NCBI RefSeq assembly: GCF_900114245.1
Contig: NZ_FOSK01000010.1
Location: 1-64,000 of the forward strand
Direction of reading: 5' to 3'
Source of the DNA: Pseudovibrio ascidiaceicola
GTDB lineage: Bacteria; Pseudomonadota; Alphaproteobacteria; Rhizobiales; Stappiaceae
Length of the DNA: 64,000 nt
A program made the position numbers and the translations under genes. Positions 17,775 through 27,479 of this stretch are shown here, piece by piece (the stretch's first letter is position 1; every line of letters starts with the position of its first letter). Under the pieces are notes generated by a model, which ran no database searches, had not been told where the DNA came from, and saw only the letters and a list, made by a program, of their open reading frames with translations.

Positions 17775-18170
17775 ATGAATATTGGTGAAGTAGCAGAGCG
17801 CTCCGGCATCCCGACCAAGACTATCCGTTATTATGAAGATATCGGCTTTCTTCATCCTAAACGGAATGAAAACGGATACCGGATCTTTGAAGAAACAGAA
17901 CTGCACAAGCTAACATTCATCGGTCGTGCCCGTTCCCTTGGGTTCAACATTGAAGAGTGCCGGGCCTTGCTGGCACTTTACGAGGACAAAGAACGCGGCA
18001 GTTCTGATGTCAAAAAAATCGCGCAACAACACGTGCAGGAAATCGAAGCCAAAATCGCCGACCTCATCGCCATGCGCGATACCCTAACCCACCTCATAAC
18101 CGCCTGCGCCGGCGACCACCGCCCCGACTGCCCAATCCTGGATAACCTGAGTGACGGGAAGGGGGAGTAG
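17775..18170 (+). CDS. cueR: MerR-family copper regulator CueR
   Basis: A 131-residue MerR activator. It has the N-terminal winged helix (MNIGEVAERSGIPTKTIRYYEDIG), a dimerisation helix (residues about 80-108) and the C-terminal metal loop ACAGDHRPDC. Cys111 and Cys119 are eight apart, matching Cys112/Cys120 of E. coli CueR, which bind one Cu(I) or Ag(I) ion linearly. This pattern points to monovalent copper or silver rather than mercury or zinc. Its likely targets are the two matching operators at 10309 and 15238. Confidence 0.93.
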   Translation: MNIGEVAERSGIPTKTIRYYEDIGFLHPKRNENGYRIFEETELHKLTFIGRARSLGFNIEECRALLALYEDKERGSSDVKKIAQQHVQEIEAKIADLIAMRDTLTHLITACAGDHRPDCPILDNLSDGKGE

Positions 18171-18190
18171 GTGTGATTATCCAATCACAC
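18171..18190. terminator. bidirectional terminator between cueR and the DUF454 gene
   Basis: The arms GTGTGATT and AATCACAC form a perfect 8-bp stem with a 4-nt loop. It starts on the base after the cueR stop and ends 2 nt before the stop of the convergent DUF454 gene. The T-run on the plus side is short (TTTC). Confidence 0.65.
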
Positions 18191-18192
18191 TT

Positions 18193-18585
18193 TCATGTCG
18201 CCAGTGGTTTGGAGGGGCGGCTGGCTATGTAGGCGGCTATGGCGCACATCATGAGGGCGACGGCAACGGCCAGCAGGATTGTGGGGTGGGACATTTTGAG
18301 GAACATTAGGTAGCCAAAGATCAGGCCTGTGAAGGCAAAGAATTTTGCTCTTTTTGGGATGACCTTATGTTCCTGCCATTGGATGACACTTGGTCCAATC
18401 TTTGGATGTGTCAGGATCCAGTTTTCCAGACGTGGGTTGGATTTTGCAAAGCAACCTGCTGCAAGAATGAAGAAAATTGTTGTCGGCAGCAACGGTAAAA
18501 AGATGCCAACGATCCCTGTGGCCACTAGGGCTAATCCAAGCGTCATATAGAATAGCTTCTTCACAGAGAGCTCCACTTCCGGCAA
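18193..18585 (-). CDS. DUF454 (YbaN-family) inner-membrane protein
   Basis: A 130-residue membrane protein of the YbaN/DUF454 family. The motif GIVGIFLPLLPTTIFFILAAGCFAKSNP near the N terminus is diagnostic, followed by the short cytoplasmic stretch RLENWILTHPKIGPSVIQW and two more membrane segments. The family's biochemical role is not established. It faces cueR tail to tail and has no visible link to copper. Confidence 0.85.
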   Translation of the reverse strand: MPEVELSVKKLFYMTLGLALVATGIVGIFLPLLPTTIFFILAAGCFAKSNPRLENWILTHPKIGPSVIQWQEHKVIPKRAKFFAFTGLIFGYLMFLKMSHPTILLAVAVALMMCAIAAYIASRPSKPLAT

Positions 18586-18825
18586 GCATGATATGCCTTA
18601 TACGCCGTGTTGGTGAGTGCTGACAATAGGGGGAGTTTGGCTATTGGCGCATCAACTGGCGACCATGGCTAACATATCCACCCTCTTAGATGAGAAGCAT
18701 GAATTCTTTTTCAAGGGGAACTTGCAAAACCGACAAAATACACTAGTTCGTAAAGAAGCACGGATATACCTGCACCTTGTCGCTGATATAAAGCGGAGGG
18801 TTCCCGAATTAGGAAAGTTTGGCCG

Positions 18826-19575
18826 ATGGGATCTGACGGGGATAAAAAGCCGAAGCGCGTTGGGTTTATGACGCGACTGCGGAACTATTTCTTTACTGGC
18901 CTTGTGATCACGGGTCCGGTTGGTATTACGCTTTATCTGAGTTGGTCATTGATCCAATTGATTGATGGTTGGGTAAAGCCCTTCCTGCCATCTATCTACA
19001 ATCCAGATAACTATCTGCCGGTGGAAGTTCCGGGTTTTGGATTGTTTGCTGCATTGTTGGCAATAACGGTGATTGGTTTCCTGACAGCTAACATTGCTGG
19101 GCGCTCGCTCATCAGCGTTGGCGAATCCATTCTTGGCCGCATGCCATTGGTGCGTAACCTTTATTCTGCATTGAAACAGATCTTTGAAACTGTTTTGAAT
19201 GACAGCGGCCGCAACTTTACCAAAGCAGGTTTGGTTGAATATCCGCGTAAAGGTTTGTGGGCGATTGTGTTTCTTGCCACGGACACCAAGGGCGAAGTTG
19301 CTGCGCATCTGGAAGAGCAAGCGGATACGGTTTCTGTCTTCTTGCCAACTACACCGAACCCGACCTCTGGCTTTTTGCTGTTTGTGCCGCGCGAGGACAT
19401 CATCGAGCTTTCCATGAGCGTTGAAGATGCCGCAAAGCTGGTTATTTCAGCTGGTCTTGTCAGCCCAGAGTATCCGAAGCTTTTAGAGGGCGAGGATAAA
19501 AAGGCTGTTGAGGCGCATCAACGCAAGAAAGCTGGCAAAGGCGGTGATGGTCCCGAGACCGTCGCGGCTGAATAG
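18826..19575 (+). CDS. DUF502 family membrane protein
   Basis: A 249-residue DUF502 protein. It has a first membrane segment (YFFTGLVITGPVGITLYLSW), a second (FGLFAALLAITVIGFLTANIAGR), the family motif GESILGRMPLVRNLYSALKQI, then a soluble domain (TPNPTSGFLLFVPREDI) and a Lys/Ala-rich tail. The function of the family is not known. The ATG at 18826 has only a weak upstream ribosome site (CGATGG); the next in-frame Met is 14 codons on (GFMTRLRNYF). It ends 1 nt from the end of convergent recG. Between 18586 and 18825 I see no gene. Confidence 0.85.
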   Translation: MGSDGDKKPKRVGFMTRLRNYFFTGLVITGPVGITLYLSWSLIQLIDGWVKPFLPSIYNPDNYLPVEVPGFGLFAALLAITVIGFLTANIAGRSLISVGESILGRMPLVRNLYSALKQIFETVLNDSGRNFTKAGLVEYPRKGLWAIVFLATDTKGEVAAHLEEQADTVSVFLPTTPNPTSGFLLFVPREDIIELSMSVEDAAKLVISAGLVSPEYPKLLEGEDKKAVEAHQRKKAGKGGDGPETVAAE

Positions 19576-19576
19576 A

Positions 19577-21679
19577 TTAGCCCGCTCTAAGCAGTTTGAT
19601 AGCTTCGTCTCTGGCGAAGAGATACAAGAGGTGGCGCAAGGCGTCGCCTCTTTCTGTTTCTAACTCTGGATCCGTGGCCATGATGAGTTTTGCATCATCA
19701 CGTGCGATTTCCATCAAGTCTGCATGATCTTCAATGGAGGCAAGCCTGAAACCGGGTGTGCCGGACTGACGGGTGCCCAGGAGTTCACCTTCACCGCGCA
19801 GGCGCAGATCTTCCTCTGAGATGAGAAAGCCGTCATTGGTTTGACGCAGGATGTTGAGGCGGGATGCTGCAGTCTCATTAAGAGGGGCTTTGAAAAGGAG
19901 CAGGCAGGATGATGCTAGACTTCCACGGCCAACACGTCCTCTGAGCTGGTGCAGCTGAGCAAGTCCAAAGCGCTCGGCATGTTCAATAACAATGATGGTT
20001 GCATCCGGGACGTCTACGCCGACCTCAATCACGGTTGTCGCTACAAGCACTCGGGCGTCACCATTTTTGAAGGCGTCCATGGCGACTTGTTTCTCATCAG
20101 CCTTCTGACGTCCATGAACGAGAGCAACAACCGGGCCTAGGGCGTTTTGCAAATCGTTGAAGCGTTCTTCAGCAGCGGCAAGGTCGATCTTTTCCGACTC
20201 TTCCACGAGCGGGCAGACCCAATAGATCTTTTGCCCTTGTGCAATCATTGCTTTCAGGCGGTCAACAACCTCACCAATGCGGTCCAGTGATATGGAGACG
20301 GTTTTGATTTCCTGTCGGCCCTTGGGCTTATCAGTCAGGCGGGAGACGTCCATATCGCCGAAGTAAGAGAGGACCAGCGTGCGTGGGATTGGAGTTGCGG
20401 TCATCACAAGTACATCCACGTGGGCGCCTTTGGAGGACAGAGCTAATCGTTGGTGGACACCAAAGCGGTGTTGCTCGTCTACGATCGTGATACCAAGGTC
20501 TTTGAAATTGACCGTTGATTGGAAGAGCGCATGGGTGCCGACAATTAAGTCGATTTCACCTGCTTCCAACGCTTCACCAATCTCGCGTTTAGTTTTGGCC
20601 GTGTCTTTACCTGACAGAACAGCGGTGCGGATGCCTGCTGCATCGCACAGAGGTTTCATGGAAGCATAGTGCTGGCGGGCCAGAATGTCCGTTGGAGCCA
20701 TCATAGCGGCTTGAGCGCCTGTCTCAATAACAGCTGCCATTGCCATGAGGCCGACGACTGTTTTACCTGAGCCAACATCGCCCTGAAGCAGGCGTAACAT
20801 GCGGGTTGGCTCTTCCAGGTCTGCAAAGATTTCTTTCAGCGCTTCTTCCTGGCCGTCTGTGAGTTCGAACGGGAGGGCTGTAAGGATCTTTCGGCGCAGG
20901 GAGCCGTCCCCTTTGCGGGCTTTGCCGCCCATGTGGCGCAGAGAGTTGCGCACAAGAGCTAGGGCTAGCTGGTTTGCCAGAAACTCATCGTAAGCGAGAC
21001 GTTCGCGGGCTTTGCCTTCTGGTGCCAGATCTCTGGCATCCTCCGGTTTATGTATGGACCGCAAGGCAACATCAAACGGTGGGAAATCGCGTTGCTCTAT
21101 GAAGGGTTGGTTTTGCCACTCAGGCATTTGCGGGAGGAACTCAAGAGCGGTGCCCATAGCTCGTTGGAGTGTTTTGGAGGCAAGGCCCGCTGTCATTGGG
21201 TAAACAGGCTCTACGAGCGGCAGATTTTCAGCTTCTTCCTCAGAAACCATATGATCTGGGTGCACCATTTGGGCGCGGTCGTTAAACCATTCCACCTTGC
21301 CAGAGACTATGCGCTTCTCGCCCTCGGGCAGTGTGCGATGCAAGAAATCTCCGCGTGCGTGGAAGAATACCAGCTCAATGGCTCCGGTCTCATCATGCGC
21401 CAGAACCTTGTAGGGCGCACGGCTGCCTCGTGGAGGTGCGCGATGCTGGTCTATGTGGAGCACAAGCGTCACGATTTCCCCCTCGGGGGAGCCGGAGACA
21501 CCTGGGCGCAAGCGTCGGTCGATAACATTTACCGGAACATGGAAGAGCAAATCGGAAATGCGGGCGTCGCGGTCCGGGCTGCCGACAAGCAGGTTTGTTA
21601 TGGTCTTCGCAATCTTGGGGCCGATACCCGGAAGTTTGGTGACCGAAGCGAAAAGAGGATCAAGGCGAGTAGGGCGCAT
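19577..21679 (-). CDS. recG: ATP-dependent DNA helicase RecG
   Basis: A 700-residue RecG, which reverses stalled forks and processes branched DNA. The N-terminal wedge region starts RPTRLDPLFASVTKLPGIGPK with a helix-hairpin-helix-like LPGIGP. The helicase core has Walker A GDVGSGKTVVG, the DEQH box (DEQHRFGVHQR), ATPIPRTL and the C-terminal QLRGRVGRG motif. I chose the ATG at 21679; the frame runs 21 codons further upstream, but that part (MHKSQEHGTDQICC...) is not RecG-like. The family order recG-sdhE-mfd with sdhE and mfd divergent is common in Alphaproteobacteria. Confidence 0.96.
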   Translation of the reverse strand: MRPTRLDPLFASVTKLPGIGPKIAKTITNLLVGSPDRDARISDLLFHVPVNVIDRRLRPGVSGSPEGEIVTLVLHIDQHRAPPRGSRAPYKVLAHDETGAIELVFFHARGDFLHRTLPEGEKRIVSGKVEWFNDRAQMVHPDHMVSEEEAENLPLVEPVYPMTAGLASKTLQRAMGTALEFLPQMPEWQNQPFIEQRDFPPFDVALRSIHKPEDARDLAPEGKARERLAYDEFLANQLALALVRNSLRHMGGKARKGDGSLRRKILTALPFELTDGQEEALKEIFADLEEPTRMLRLLQGDVGSGKTVVGLMAMAAVIETGAQAAMMAPTDILARQHYASMKPLCDAAGIRTAVLSGKDTAKTKREIGEALEAGEIDLIVGTHALFQSTVNFKDLGITIVDEQHRFGVHQRLALSSKGAHVDVLVMTATPIPRTLVLSYFGDMDVSRLTDKPKGRQEIKTVSISLDRIGEVVDRLKAMIAQGQKIYWVCPLVEESEKIDLAAAEERFNDLQNALGPVVALVHGRQKADEKQVAMDAFKNGDARVLVATTVIEVGVDVPDATIIVIEHAERFGLAQLHQLRGRVGRGSLASSCLLLFKAPLNETAASRLNILRQTNDGFLISEEDLRLRGEGELLGTRQSGTPGFRLASIEDHADLMEIARDDAKLIMATDPELETERGDALRHLLYLFARDEAIKLLRAG

Positions 21680-21856
21680 ACCATATAGACCAGAACGTGA
21701 ACAGCAGATCTGATCTGTGCCATGTTCCTGTGATTTGTGCAACGCCCTTAAGAAAACACTGACAGATGAAAATAAGGGTTGTATACAGGCGAAACATTTT
21801 GGCCCTATCTATTTGCAGATAGTGACAAGGATAAGCGACCTTCTAAGGAAACGACG

Positions 21857-22162
21857 ATGGATCAGAGTGCGCAGAGCGAAGATCAAAACGAGAACACAGG
21901 ACTGGATAACCGCCGCAAACGTATCATTTTCCGCTGTCACCATCGTGGCATGAAGGAAATGGACATCATGCTGGGCGGCTACGTTGAAAAGCATATTGTG
22001 CAGATGAATGATGATGAGCTGGATGAGCTGGAAGTGTTCCTGCAACATCATGATCAGGATCTCTTCTCATGGTTTATTGGTACGAAGCCAGTCCCTGATG
22101 AAGCAAACACAGATCTGTTCCGCAAGATCCTTGATTACTACAAGGACAAGGCTGGAAGCTAA
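21857..22162 (+). CDS. sdhE: succinate dehydrogenase assembly factor SdhE
   Basis: A 101-residue SdhE/YgfY (DUF339) protein, which helps attach FAD covalently to the SdhA flavoprotein. The signature is IIFRCHHRGMKEMDIMLGGYV, containing the essential RGxxE motif, followed by the DELDELEVFLQHHDQDLFSWF helix pair. The ATG at 21857 follows a GGAAACGACG ribosome site; the upstream frame is unlike the family. It is divergent from recG and on the same strand as mfd, 83 nt upstream of it. Confidence 0.93.
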   Translation: MDQSAQSEDQNENTGLDNRRKRIIFRCHHRGMKEMDIMLGGYVEKHIVQMNDDELDELEVFLQHHDQDLFSWFIGTKPVPDEANTDLFRKILDYYKDKAGS

Positions 22163-22245
22163 TTGCGCTGTGGTATTTGGTTTGCTGTAGATCAGGTGCC
22201 TTTTATTGCCCGCCGACGATTTGAAATAATAAGGTTGCCCCTCCC

Positions 22246-25200
22246 GTGTTTGAAAGTTTGCTCAAAAAAAGTGAAAACATCACGCTTGCTTCCGTTCCTG
22301 ATGGAGCAGAGGCTTACGTGCTTTCAAAGGTGCTTGCTGAAGTTGAGGAGGGCGGCCTTGCGATGACTTATGTTGCGCGGGATGCAACCCGTATGGCGGC
22401 GCTGACGGAAGCTCTGGGGTTCTTTGCGCCTGATGTGGAAGTGCTTCAGCTGCCTGCATGGGATTGCTTGCCGTATGACCGTGTTTCACCTCATGGAGCG
22501 ATTGTCGCGCGCAGGTTGCTGACATTGCTTCGGTTGGCAAAGGGGCTGCCGAAGAAAAAGAAGTTTGTTCTGATCACAACAGTGAACGCGGCTTTGCAGC
22601 GGATGCCAATTCGTGAGTGGACGGCCAATCATATTCTCTCGTTTATGCCGGGCAACCGTATCAATCCCGACAAAATCGTTAAGTGGCTGGAAGTCAACGG
22701 CTTTGCCCGCACGCCAACTGTGCGAGAAACCGGGGAGTATGCGGTACGCGGTGGCATTATTGACTTGTTTTCTCCGGCAACCAAAGAGCCTGTGCGTCTG
22801 GATTTCTTCGGAGATACACTGGAGTCCATTCGTTCCTTTGATACGGATAGTCAGAGAACGCTGGCCCAGAAGAAGGGGCTAACGCTTGTTCCTATGAGCG
22901 AGATCATTCTTGATCCTGAAACGATTTCGCGGTTCCGTCGTAACTATGTGACTGCTTTTGGGGCCGCTGGGCCTGAGGATGTTCTCTACCAGTCCATCAG
23001 TGAGGGGCGGCGTTATGCGGGGATGGAGCATTGGCTGCCTCTGTTCCATGATAACCTCTCTACTCTGTTTGATTATATTGGTGAAACGCCGGTTGTGCTG
23101 GATGCCAGTGCTGAGGACATGATCAAGGAGCGCCTTGAGCAGATTGAGGAGCATTTTGGTGCGCGTCAGGACGGGCTTCACAACAAAGCGCTTTCTTCTG
23201 GTGTGCCGTATAAGCCTATTCCACCAGTTGCTATTTATCTTCAGGAAACGCAGTTCAGCACATTTGTGGCAGACAGAGCCTCCGCCCAATTATCCCCGTT
23301 CGCGATGCCTCCGGGCACAGGCAAGACTGCGATTGATATGGGTGGCCGTCAGGGACGTAACTTTGCGGCTGAACGTGCTGCTGGTGATGTAAATATCTTT
23401 GATGCGCTTTCCAAGCATGTGGCTGCTCTTGCCAAGGATGGGAAGAGGGCGGTTCTTTCTTGTTGGAGTGAGGGTTCTCGAGAACGGTTAACCCAAGTTC
23501 TTAGTGATCATGGATTGGACCGCACTGGATATGCGGGCAATTCTGCTGAGTTGGGCAAGGTACCCGCTGGGCTGACCGCATTGATCCTTCTTGGACTGGA
23601 GCATGGCTTTGAGATTGATGATCTGGCCTTCATTGGGGAGCAAGATATCCTCGGTGATCGCTTGGTGCGTCAGCGTCGGCGTAAGTCCAAAGGTGCGAAT
23701 GTTCTTACTGAGGCCTCGGCTCTGGCGCCCGGCGATCTTGTGGTGCATGTGGAGCATGGTATTGGGCGCTTTATTGGGCTGAAGACCATTGAAGCTGTTG
23801 GGGCGCCGCATGATTGTCTGGAGCTGCAATATGCGGGGTCGGACAAGCTTTACCTTCCTGTCGAAAACATTGAGCTGCTGACGCGCTACGGCTCAGAAGA
23901 TCAGGAAGTTCAGTTAGATAAGCTTGGCGGCGGGGCATGGCAGGCCCGTAAAGCCAAGATGAAAAAGCGCATTCTTGAGATTGCCGACGGCCTGATCAAG
24001 ATTGCGGCTGAGCGTGCATTACGAACAGCTCCGGCGATTACGGCTCCTGAAGGGGCTTATGACGAGTTCTCTGCGCGGTTTGTCTATGATGAGACCGATG
24101 ACCAGATGAGTGCCATTGAAGCTGTGTTTGATGATATGGCTTCAGGGCGTCCTATGGATCGGCTCATCTGTGGTGACGTGGGCTTTGGTAAGACGGAAGT
24201 TGCTCTAAGAGCTGCGTTTTTGGCAGCGATGTCTGGGAGGCAGGTGGCGATTGTGGTTCCGACCACGTTGTTGGCGCGTCAGCATTACCGGACTTTTGCG
24301 GATCGTTTCAATGGATTGCCGATTGAAGTGCGTCAGGCATCGCGACTTGTCCCCGGTAAGGAACTGTCTGAGACCAAGAAGGGACTGAAAGAAGGCTCCG
24401 TCGATGTTGTGATCGGGACGCATGCGCTCCTGGGAAAAGCCATTGGTTTCAGGGATCTGGGACTTCTCATTATCGATGAGGAACAGCATTTTGGGGTGAA
24501 GCATAAAGAGCGGTTGAAAGAGCTGAAAAGTGATGTTCACGTTCTGACCCTATCTGCGACCCCGATTCCTCGTACCCTACAATTGGCACTGACGGGCGTT
24601 CGGGAGCTTTCCCTTATCGCAACACCGCCGGTGGATCGTTTGGCTGTGCGCTCGTTTATATCCCCGTTTGACCCGATGGTTATCCGCGAGAGTTTGCTTC
24701 GTGAGCACTATCGTGGGGGTCAGAGTTTTTATGTGTGTCCGCGCGTGTCTGATTTGGCAGAGGTGAGGGCGTTCCTAGAAGAGAATGTGCCTGAAGTTAA
24801 AGTGGTTTCTGCTCACGGGCAGATGCCTCCGGGAGAGCTGGATGACATCATGAATGCCTTTTATGAGGGCAAGTTTGATGTGCTTTTGGCGACGACTATT
24901 GTTGAGTCCGGATTGGACATACCAAACGCGAACACTTTGATTGTGCATCGCTCAGATATGTTTGGTCTGGCGCAGCTTTATCAGATCCGTGGGCGTGTGG
25001 GGCGTTCCAAGACACGGGCTTACGCTCTGTTTACGGTTCCTGCCAATAAGACGCTGACGCCTACTGCTGAGCGCCGCCTTAAGGTGCTGCAAAGTCTTGA
25101 GAATTTGGGGGCGGGCTTCCAGCTTGCGTCGCATGATCTGGATATTCGTGGAGCTGGTAACTTGCTTGGGGAAGAGCAGTCCGGGCATATTAAAGAGGTT

Positions 25201-25734
25201 GGGTTTGAGCTTTACCAGCAGATGCTGGAGGAGGCGGTTGCGCAGCTCAAATCTGGTGGTGAGGACTTCCAGGAAGACAAGTGGTCCCCGCAAATTGCTA
25301 TCGGTACGCCTGTTCTTATCCCCGATACGTATGTGCCGGACCTTCAGTTGCGCCTTGAGCTTTATCGCCGCTTGGCGGATCTCATGGAGCTTGAAGACAT
25401 CGATGGCTTTGGGGCGGAGATGATTGACCGCTTTGGGCCACTTCCTGAGGAAGTTCAACACCTTCTGAAGATTGTCTACATCAAGGGGCTGTGCCGCAAA
25501 GCGAACGTTGAAAAGATTGACGCTGGGCCGAAGGGCATCGTGATTGCTTTCCGCAATGGCGAGTTCAACAATCCAGCGGGGCTGGTATCCTACATCGCGG
25601 AGCAAACTATCCTCGCCAAGATCCGTCCTGATCAGAAGGTGGTGCTGACCCGTGACTGGCCGTCTGCGGATGATCGGTTGAAGGGAACCGCTGCTGTGTT
25701 GATTAAGCTCTCGCGGCTGGCTGAAAATGCCTGA
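22246..25734 (+). CDS. mfd: transcription-repair coupling factor Mfd
   Basis: A 1162-residue Mfd with a GTG start, which removes RNA polymerase stalled at lesions and recruits UvrA. It shows the UvrB-like N-terminal module (LPAWDCLPYDRVSPHGAIVARR), the CarD-like RNA-polymerase-interaction domain (GDLVVHVEHGIGRFIGL), the translocase core with GDVGFGKTEVALRAAF, DEEQHFGVKHKE and SATPIPRTLQLALTG, then the TRG motif and the C-terminal TRCF domain (LRLELYRRLADL). The length is normal for the family. A weak stem (CTGGG/CCCAG) lies shortly after the stop, with no clear terminator. Confidence 0.97.
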   Translation: MFESLLKKSENITLASVPDGAEAYVLSKVLAEVEEGGLAMTYVARDATRMAALTEALGFFAPDVEVLQLPAWDCLPYDRVSPHGAIVARRLLTLLRLAKGLPKKKKFVLITTVNAALQRMPIREWTANHILSFMPGNRINPDKIVKWLEVNGFARTPTVRETGEYAVRGGIIDLFSPATKEPVRLDFFGDTLESIRSFDTDSQRTLAQKKGLTLVPMSEIILDPETISRFRRNYVTAFGAAGPEDVLYQSISEGRRYAGMEHWLPLFHDNLSTLFDYIGETPVVLDASAEDMIKERLEQIEEHFGARQDGLHNKALSSGVPYKPIPPVAIYLQETQFSTFVADRASAQLSPFAMPPGTGKTAIDMGGRQGRNFAAERAAGDVNIFDALSKHVAALAKDGKRAVLSCWSEGSRERLTQVLSDHGLDRTGYAGNSAELGKVPAGLTALILLGLEHGFEIDDLAFIGEQDILGDRLVRQRRRKSKGANVLTEASALAPGDLVVHVEHGIGRFIGLKTIEAVGAPHDCLELQYAGSDKLYLPVENIELLTRYGSEDQEVQLDKLGGGAWQARKAKMKKRILEIADGLIKIAAERALRTAPAITAPEGAYDEFSARFVYDETDDQMSAIEAVFDDMASGRPMDRLICGDVGFGKTEVALRAAFLAAMSGRQVAIVVPTTLLARQHYRTFADRFNGLPIEVRQASRLVPGKELSETKKGLKEGSVDVVIGTHALLGKAIGFRDLGLLIIDEEQHFGVKHKERLKELKSDVHVLTLSATPIPRTLQLALTGVRELSLIATPPVDRLAVRSFISPFDPMVIRESLLREHYRGGQSFYVCPRVSDLAEVRAFLEENVPEVKVVSAHGQMPPGELDDIMNAFYEGKFDVLLATTIVESGLDIPNANTLIVHRSDMFGLAQLYQIRGRVGRSKTRAYALFTVPANKTLTPTAERRLKVLQSLENLGAGFQLASHDLDIRGAGNLLGEEQSGHIKEVGFELYQQMLEEAVAQLKSGGEDFQEDKWSPQIAIGTPVLIPDTYVPDLQLRLELYRRLADLMELEDIDGFGAEMIDRFGPLPEEVQHLLKIVYIKGLCRKANVEKIDAGPKGIVIAFRNGEFNNPAGLVSYIAEQTILAKIRPDQKVVLTRDWPSADDRLKGTAAVLIKLSRLAENA

Positions 25735-25910
25735 TTTTTCGTCTTAAATGGCTCATTTGCTGGGGTTTTTATGAAATCCCAGCGTTGCGTCGCTATGTGC
25801 GCGGATTTGCGTTTTTAGCGTTAAGATGAAAGGTTTTGTGAGCTGATTAATTTTGCTTGAGTTCTGTCGCTTCAACTGACGATGGGAGCAATGCAGCTTC
25901 TTAAAGAGCA

Positions 25911-26315
25911 TTATTGGGTTGATATGGCGTCTTCCAATGTATGCTTATTCATGGTTTCAATGAATGATTGAGAGGCCTCGTAGAGGTAGTGCTTGACGTT
26001 GCAGGAACCGGTTATTCTGCACGTGTTTGTTGCTGGATCGAAGCACTCCACCATTGTCATGTTTGGTTCCAGTAATTTGATGACATCGCCCAACTGGATT
26101 TCGTTGCTTGGCTTGGCCAGCTGCATACCGCCCCCTTTGCCTTTGAAAGATGAAACATACCCCGCTTCAACAAGGCGTAACACAATCTTCACTAAATGGT
26201 TACGGGAGATGTCATGGTATTCCGAAACCTCTTTAACACTACATAAACGCTGAGGATTTGAGGCGAGATACATGAGTGTTCTCAGGCCGTAATCCGTAAA
26301 TTTTGTCAATTGCAT
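25911..26315 (-). CDS. nsrR: nitric-oxide-sensing Rrf2 repressor NsrR
   Basis: A 134-residue Rrf2-family repressor. The winged helix starts MQLTKFTDYGLRTLMYLA, and three cysteines occur as C-x(8)-C-x(5)-C (VECFDPATNTCRITGSCNVKH), the NsrR iron-sulphur pattern. NsrR releases DNA when NO attacks the cluster. It is divergent from the hmp remnant, with a matching operator at 26346. It may still regulate other NO-response genes although its neighbour is broken. Confidence 0.92.
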   Translation of the reverse strand: MQLTKFTDYGLRTLMYLASNPQRLCSVKEVSEYHDISRNHLVKIVLRLVEAGYVSSFKGKGGGMQLAKPSNEIQLGDVIKLLEPNMTMVECFDPATNTCRITGSCNVKHYLYEASQSFIETMNKHTLEDAISTQ

Positions 26316-26316
26316 C

Positions 26317-26358
26317 TTGACGCCGTATGCTCTCGTTAATAATTAGCATTTGAAATGC
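26317..26358 (+). promoter_or_regulatory. hmp promoter with NsrR operator
   Basis: TTGACG (26317-26322) and TAATTA (26340-26345) are spaced 17 bp apart. The -10 box abuts the perfect 13-bp palindrome GCATTTGAAATGC (26346-26358), which fits the inner part of the known NsrR consensus (ATGCATTT-N-AAATGCAT). Repression by NsrR bound just downstream of the -10 is the expected mode. The -35 box begins 2 nt from the nsrR start codon, so nsrR itself may also be affected. Confidence 0.72.
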
Positions 26359-26378
26359 ACATTTAAGAGGCCCATCAA

Positions 26379-27334
26379 ATGATCAGCCAAACTACCATTG
26401 AAATTGTTAAATCTACAGCACCTATTCTTCAGGAGCATGGAGAGGTATTAACACAGCATTTTTATAAGCGTATGCTTTCGCGCAATCCAGAGGTTGCCTC
26501 TTTCTTCAATACATCCAATCAGGAGCAGGGTACTCAGCAAAGAGCTTTGGCTGGTGCTGTAACTGCATTTGCGCTGCATATTGATAATTTGGAAGTTTTG
26601 GCTGGTGCGGTCGAGTTGATCGCGCAAAAGCACGCTGCTTTGCAAATCAAGGCTGAACATTACCCTATTGTCGGTGAGAACCTGCTTGCATCCATTCAAG
26701 AAGTTTTGGGAGATGCGGCAACAGATAGCATCATCAATGCATGGGCAGAGGCTTATGGTTTTCTCTCTAGTATTTTGATTGAGCGAGAAAGCACGATTTA
26801 CAAGGAAAAAGCTGATCAACCGGGTGGCTGGGATGGTTTCCGAGACTTCGAGGTTGTTAAGAAACAGGCTGAGAGCAGCAACATAACGTCATTCTACCTC
26901 AAACCAGCAGACAAAGGTGCTTTACCCCAATCCTGAGCATTTTGAAAGCAGCGCTTGTGCGAGATGGAGACAGAGAGGTTATTCTGGTTCATGCCAGTCA
27001 GAACGAGACTGTCCAGGCTTTTAAAGGTGAAATAAATGAGCTTGCGCACCAGAACCAGAACCTGAAAGTCTATTATCGCTATAGTGACGAAGAGGCTGAT
27101 GGCCAGTTCCGCACGGGTAATAGTTCAACAGGTTTAGTCGATCATAGTTTTCTGGAGAATCTGTCTGCTGGTCTTGAGGCGGACTATTACTTTTGTGGGC
27201 CAAAGCCGTTTATGGCTGGTCTCTACTCTAGTCTTCAGGATCGCGGCGTACCTGAGAAACAGCTCAATTTCGAGTTCTTTGGTCCAAAAGAAGATCTACT
27301 GGTGTCACATGAACATCGTGTTGAGATGGCCTAA
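26379..27334 (+). pseudogene. hmp: flavohaemoglobin hmp with internal deletion
   Basis: Hmp oxidises NO to nitrate using a globin haem, FAD and NAD(P)H. The first 185 codons encode an intact globin domain (THFYKR-like QHFYKRML, FFNTSNQEQG, proximal His in AQKHAAL) and the start of the FAD domain (WDGFRDFEVV, then FYLKPADKGALP). At 26922-26928 the reading jumps to PILSILKAALVRDG in another frame, the family's TPMLxML segment at the start of the NAD domain, and runs to FEFFGPKEDL. The total is about 319 codons against about 400 in the family. The FAD-binding RxYS motif and the GGVG loop are gone, so the reductase cannot work. The first frame ends at TGA 26934; the second could start at 26942. 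Confidence 0.88.
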
Positions 27335-27384
27335 AACAGCTCGCATTTAAGTTGAAGCAATGAACTGCTTTAGCCTTTGTTTTT

Positions 27385-27429
27385 GCGTCTCTTTGTCCGA
27401 AAATCGGTTCCCACTTTTCGGCGATACGC
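27385..27429. repeat. palindromic intergenic repeat of Hyphomicrobiales type
   Basis: Outer arms GCGT (27385-27388) and ACGC (27426-27429) enclose inner arms CCGAAAA (27397-27403) and TTTTCGG (27415-27421), with CGGTTCCCAC between. This motif (CCGAAAA-CGGTTCCCAC-TTTTCGG) is one I recognise as a dispersed intergenic repeat in Rhizobium- and Brucella-like genomes. Only one copy was noticed here. It lies in the 349-base gap between hmp and ftsB. Confidence 0.65.
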
Positions 27430-27479
27430 TGTAATTTCACTCCATAGAGTGATTGAACCGACTGGTTTGAAATGGATGA

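Noticed and set aside
18617-18871. 84-codon plus-strand frame
   Set aside because: It overlaps the start of the DUF502 gene, has no ribosome site and no similarity that I recognise.
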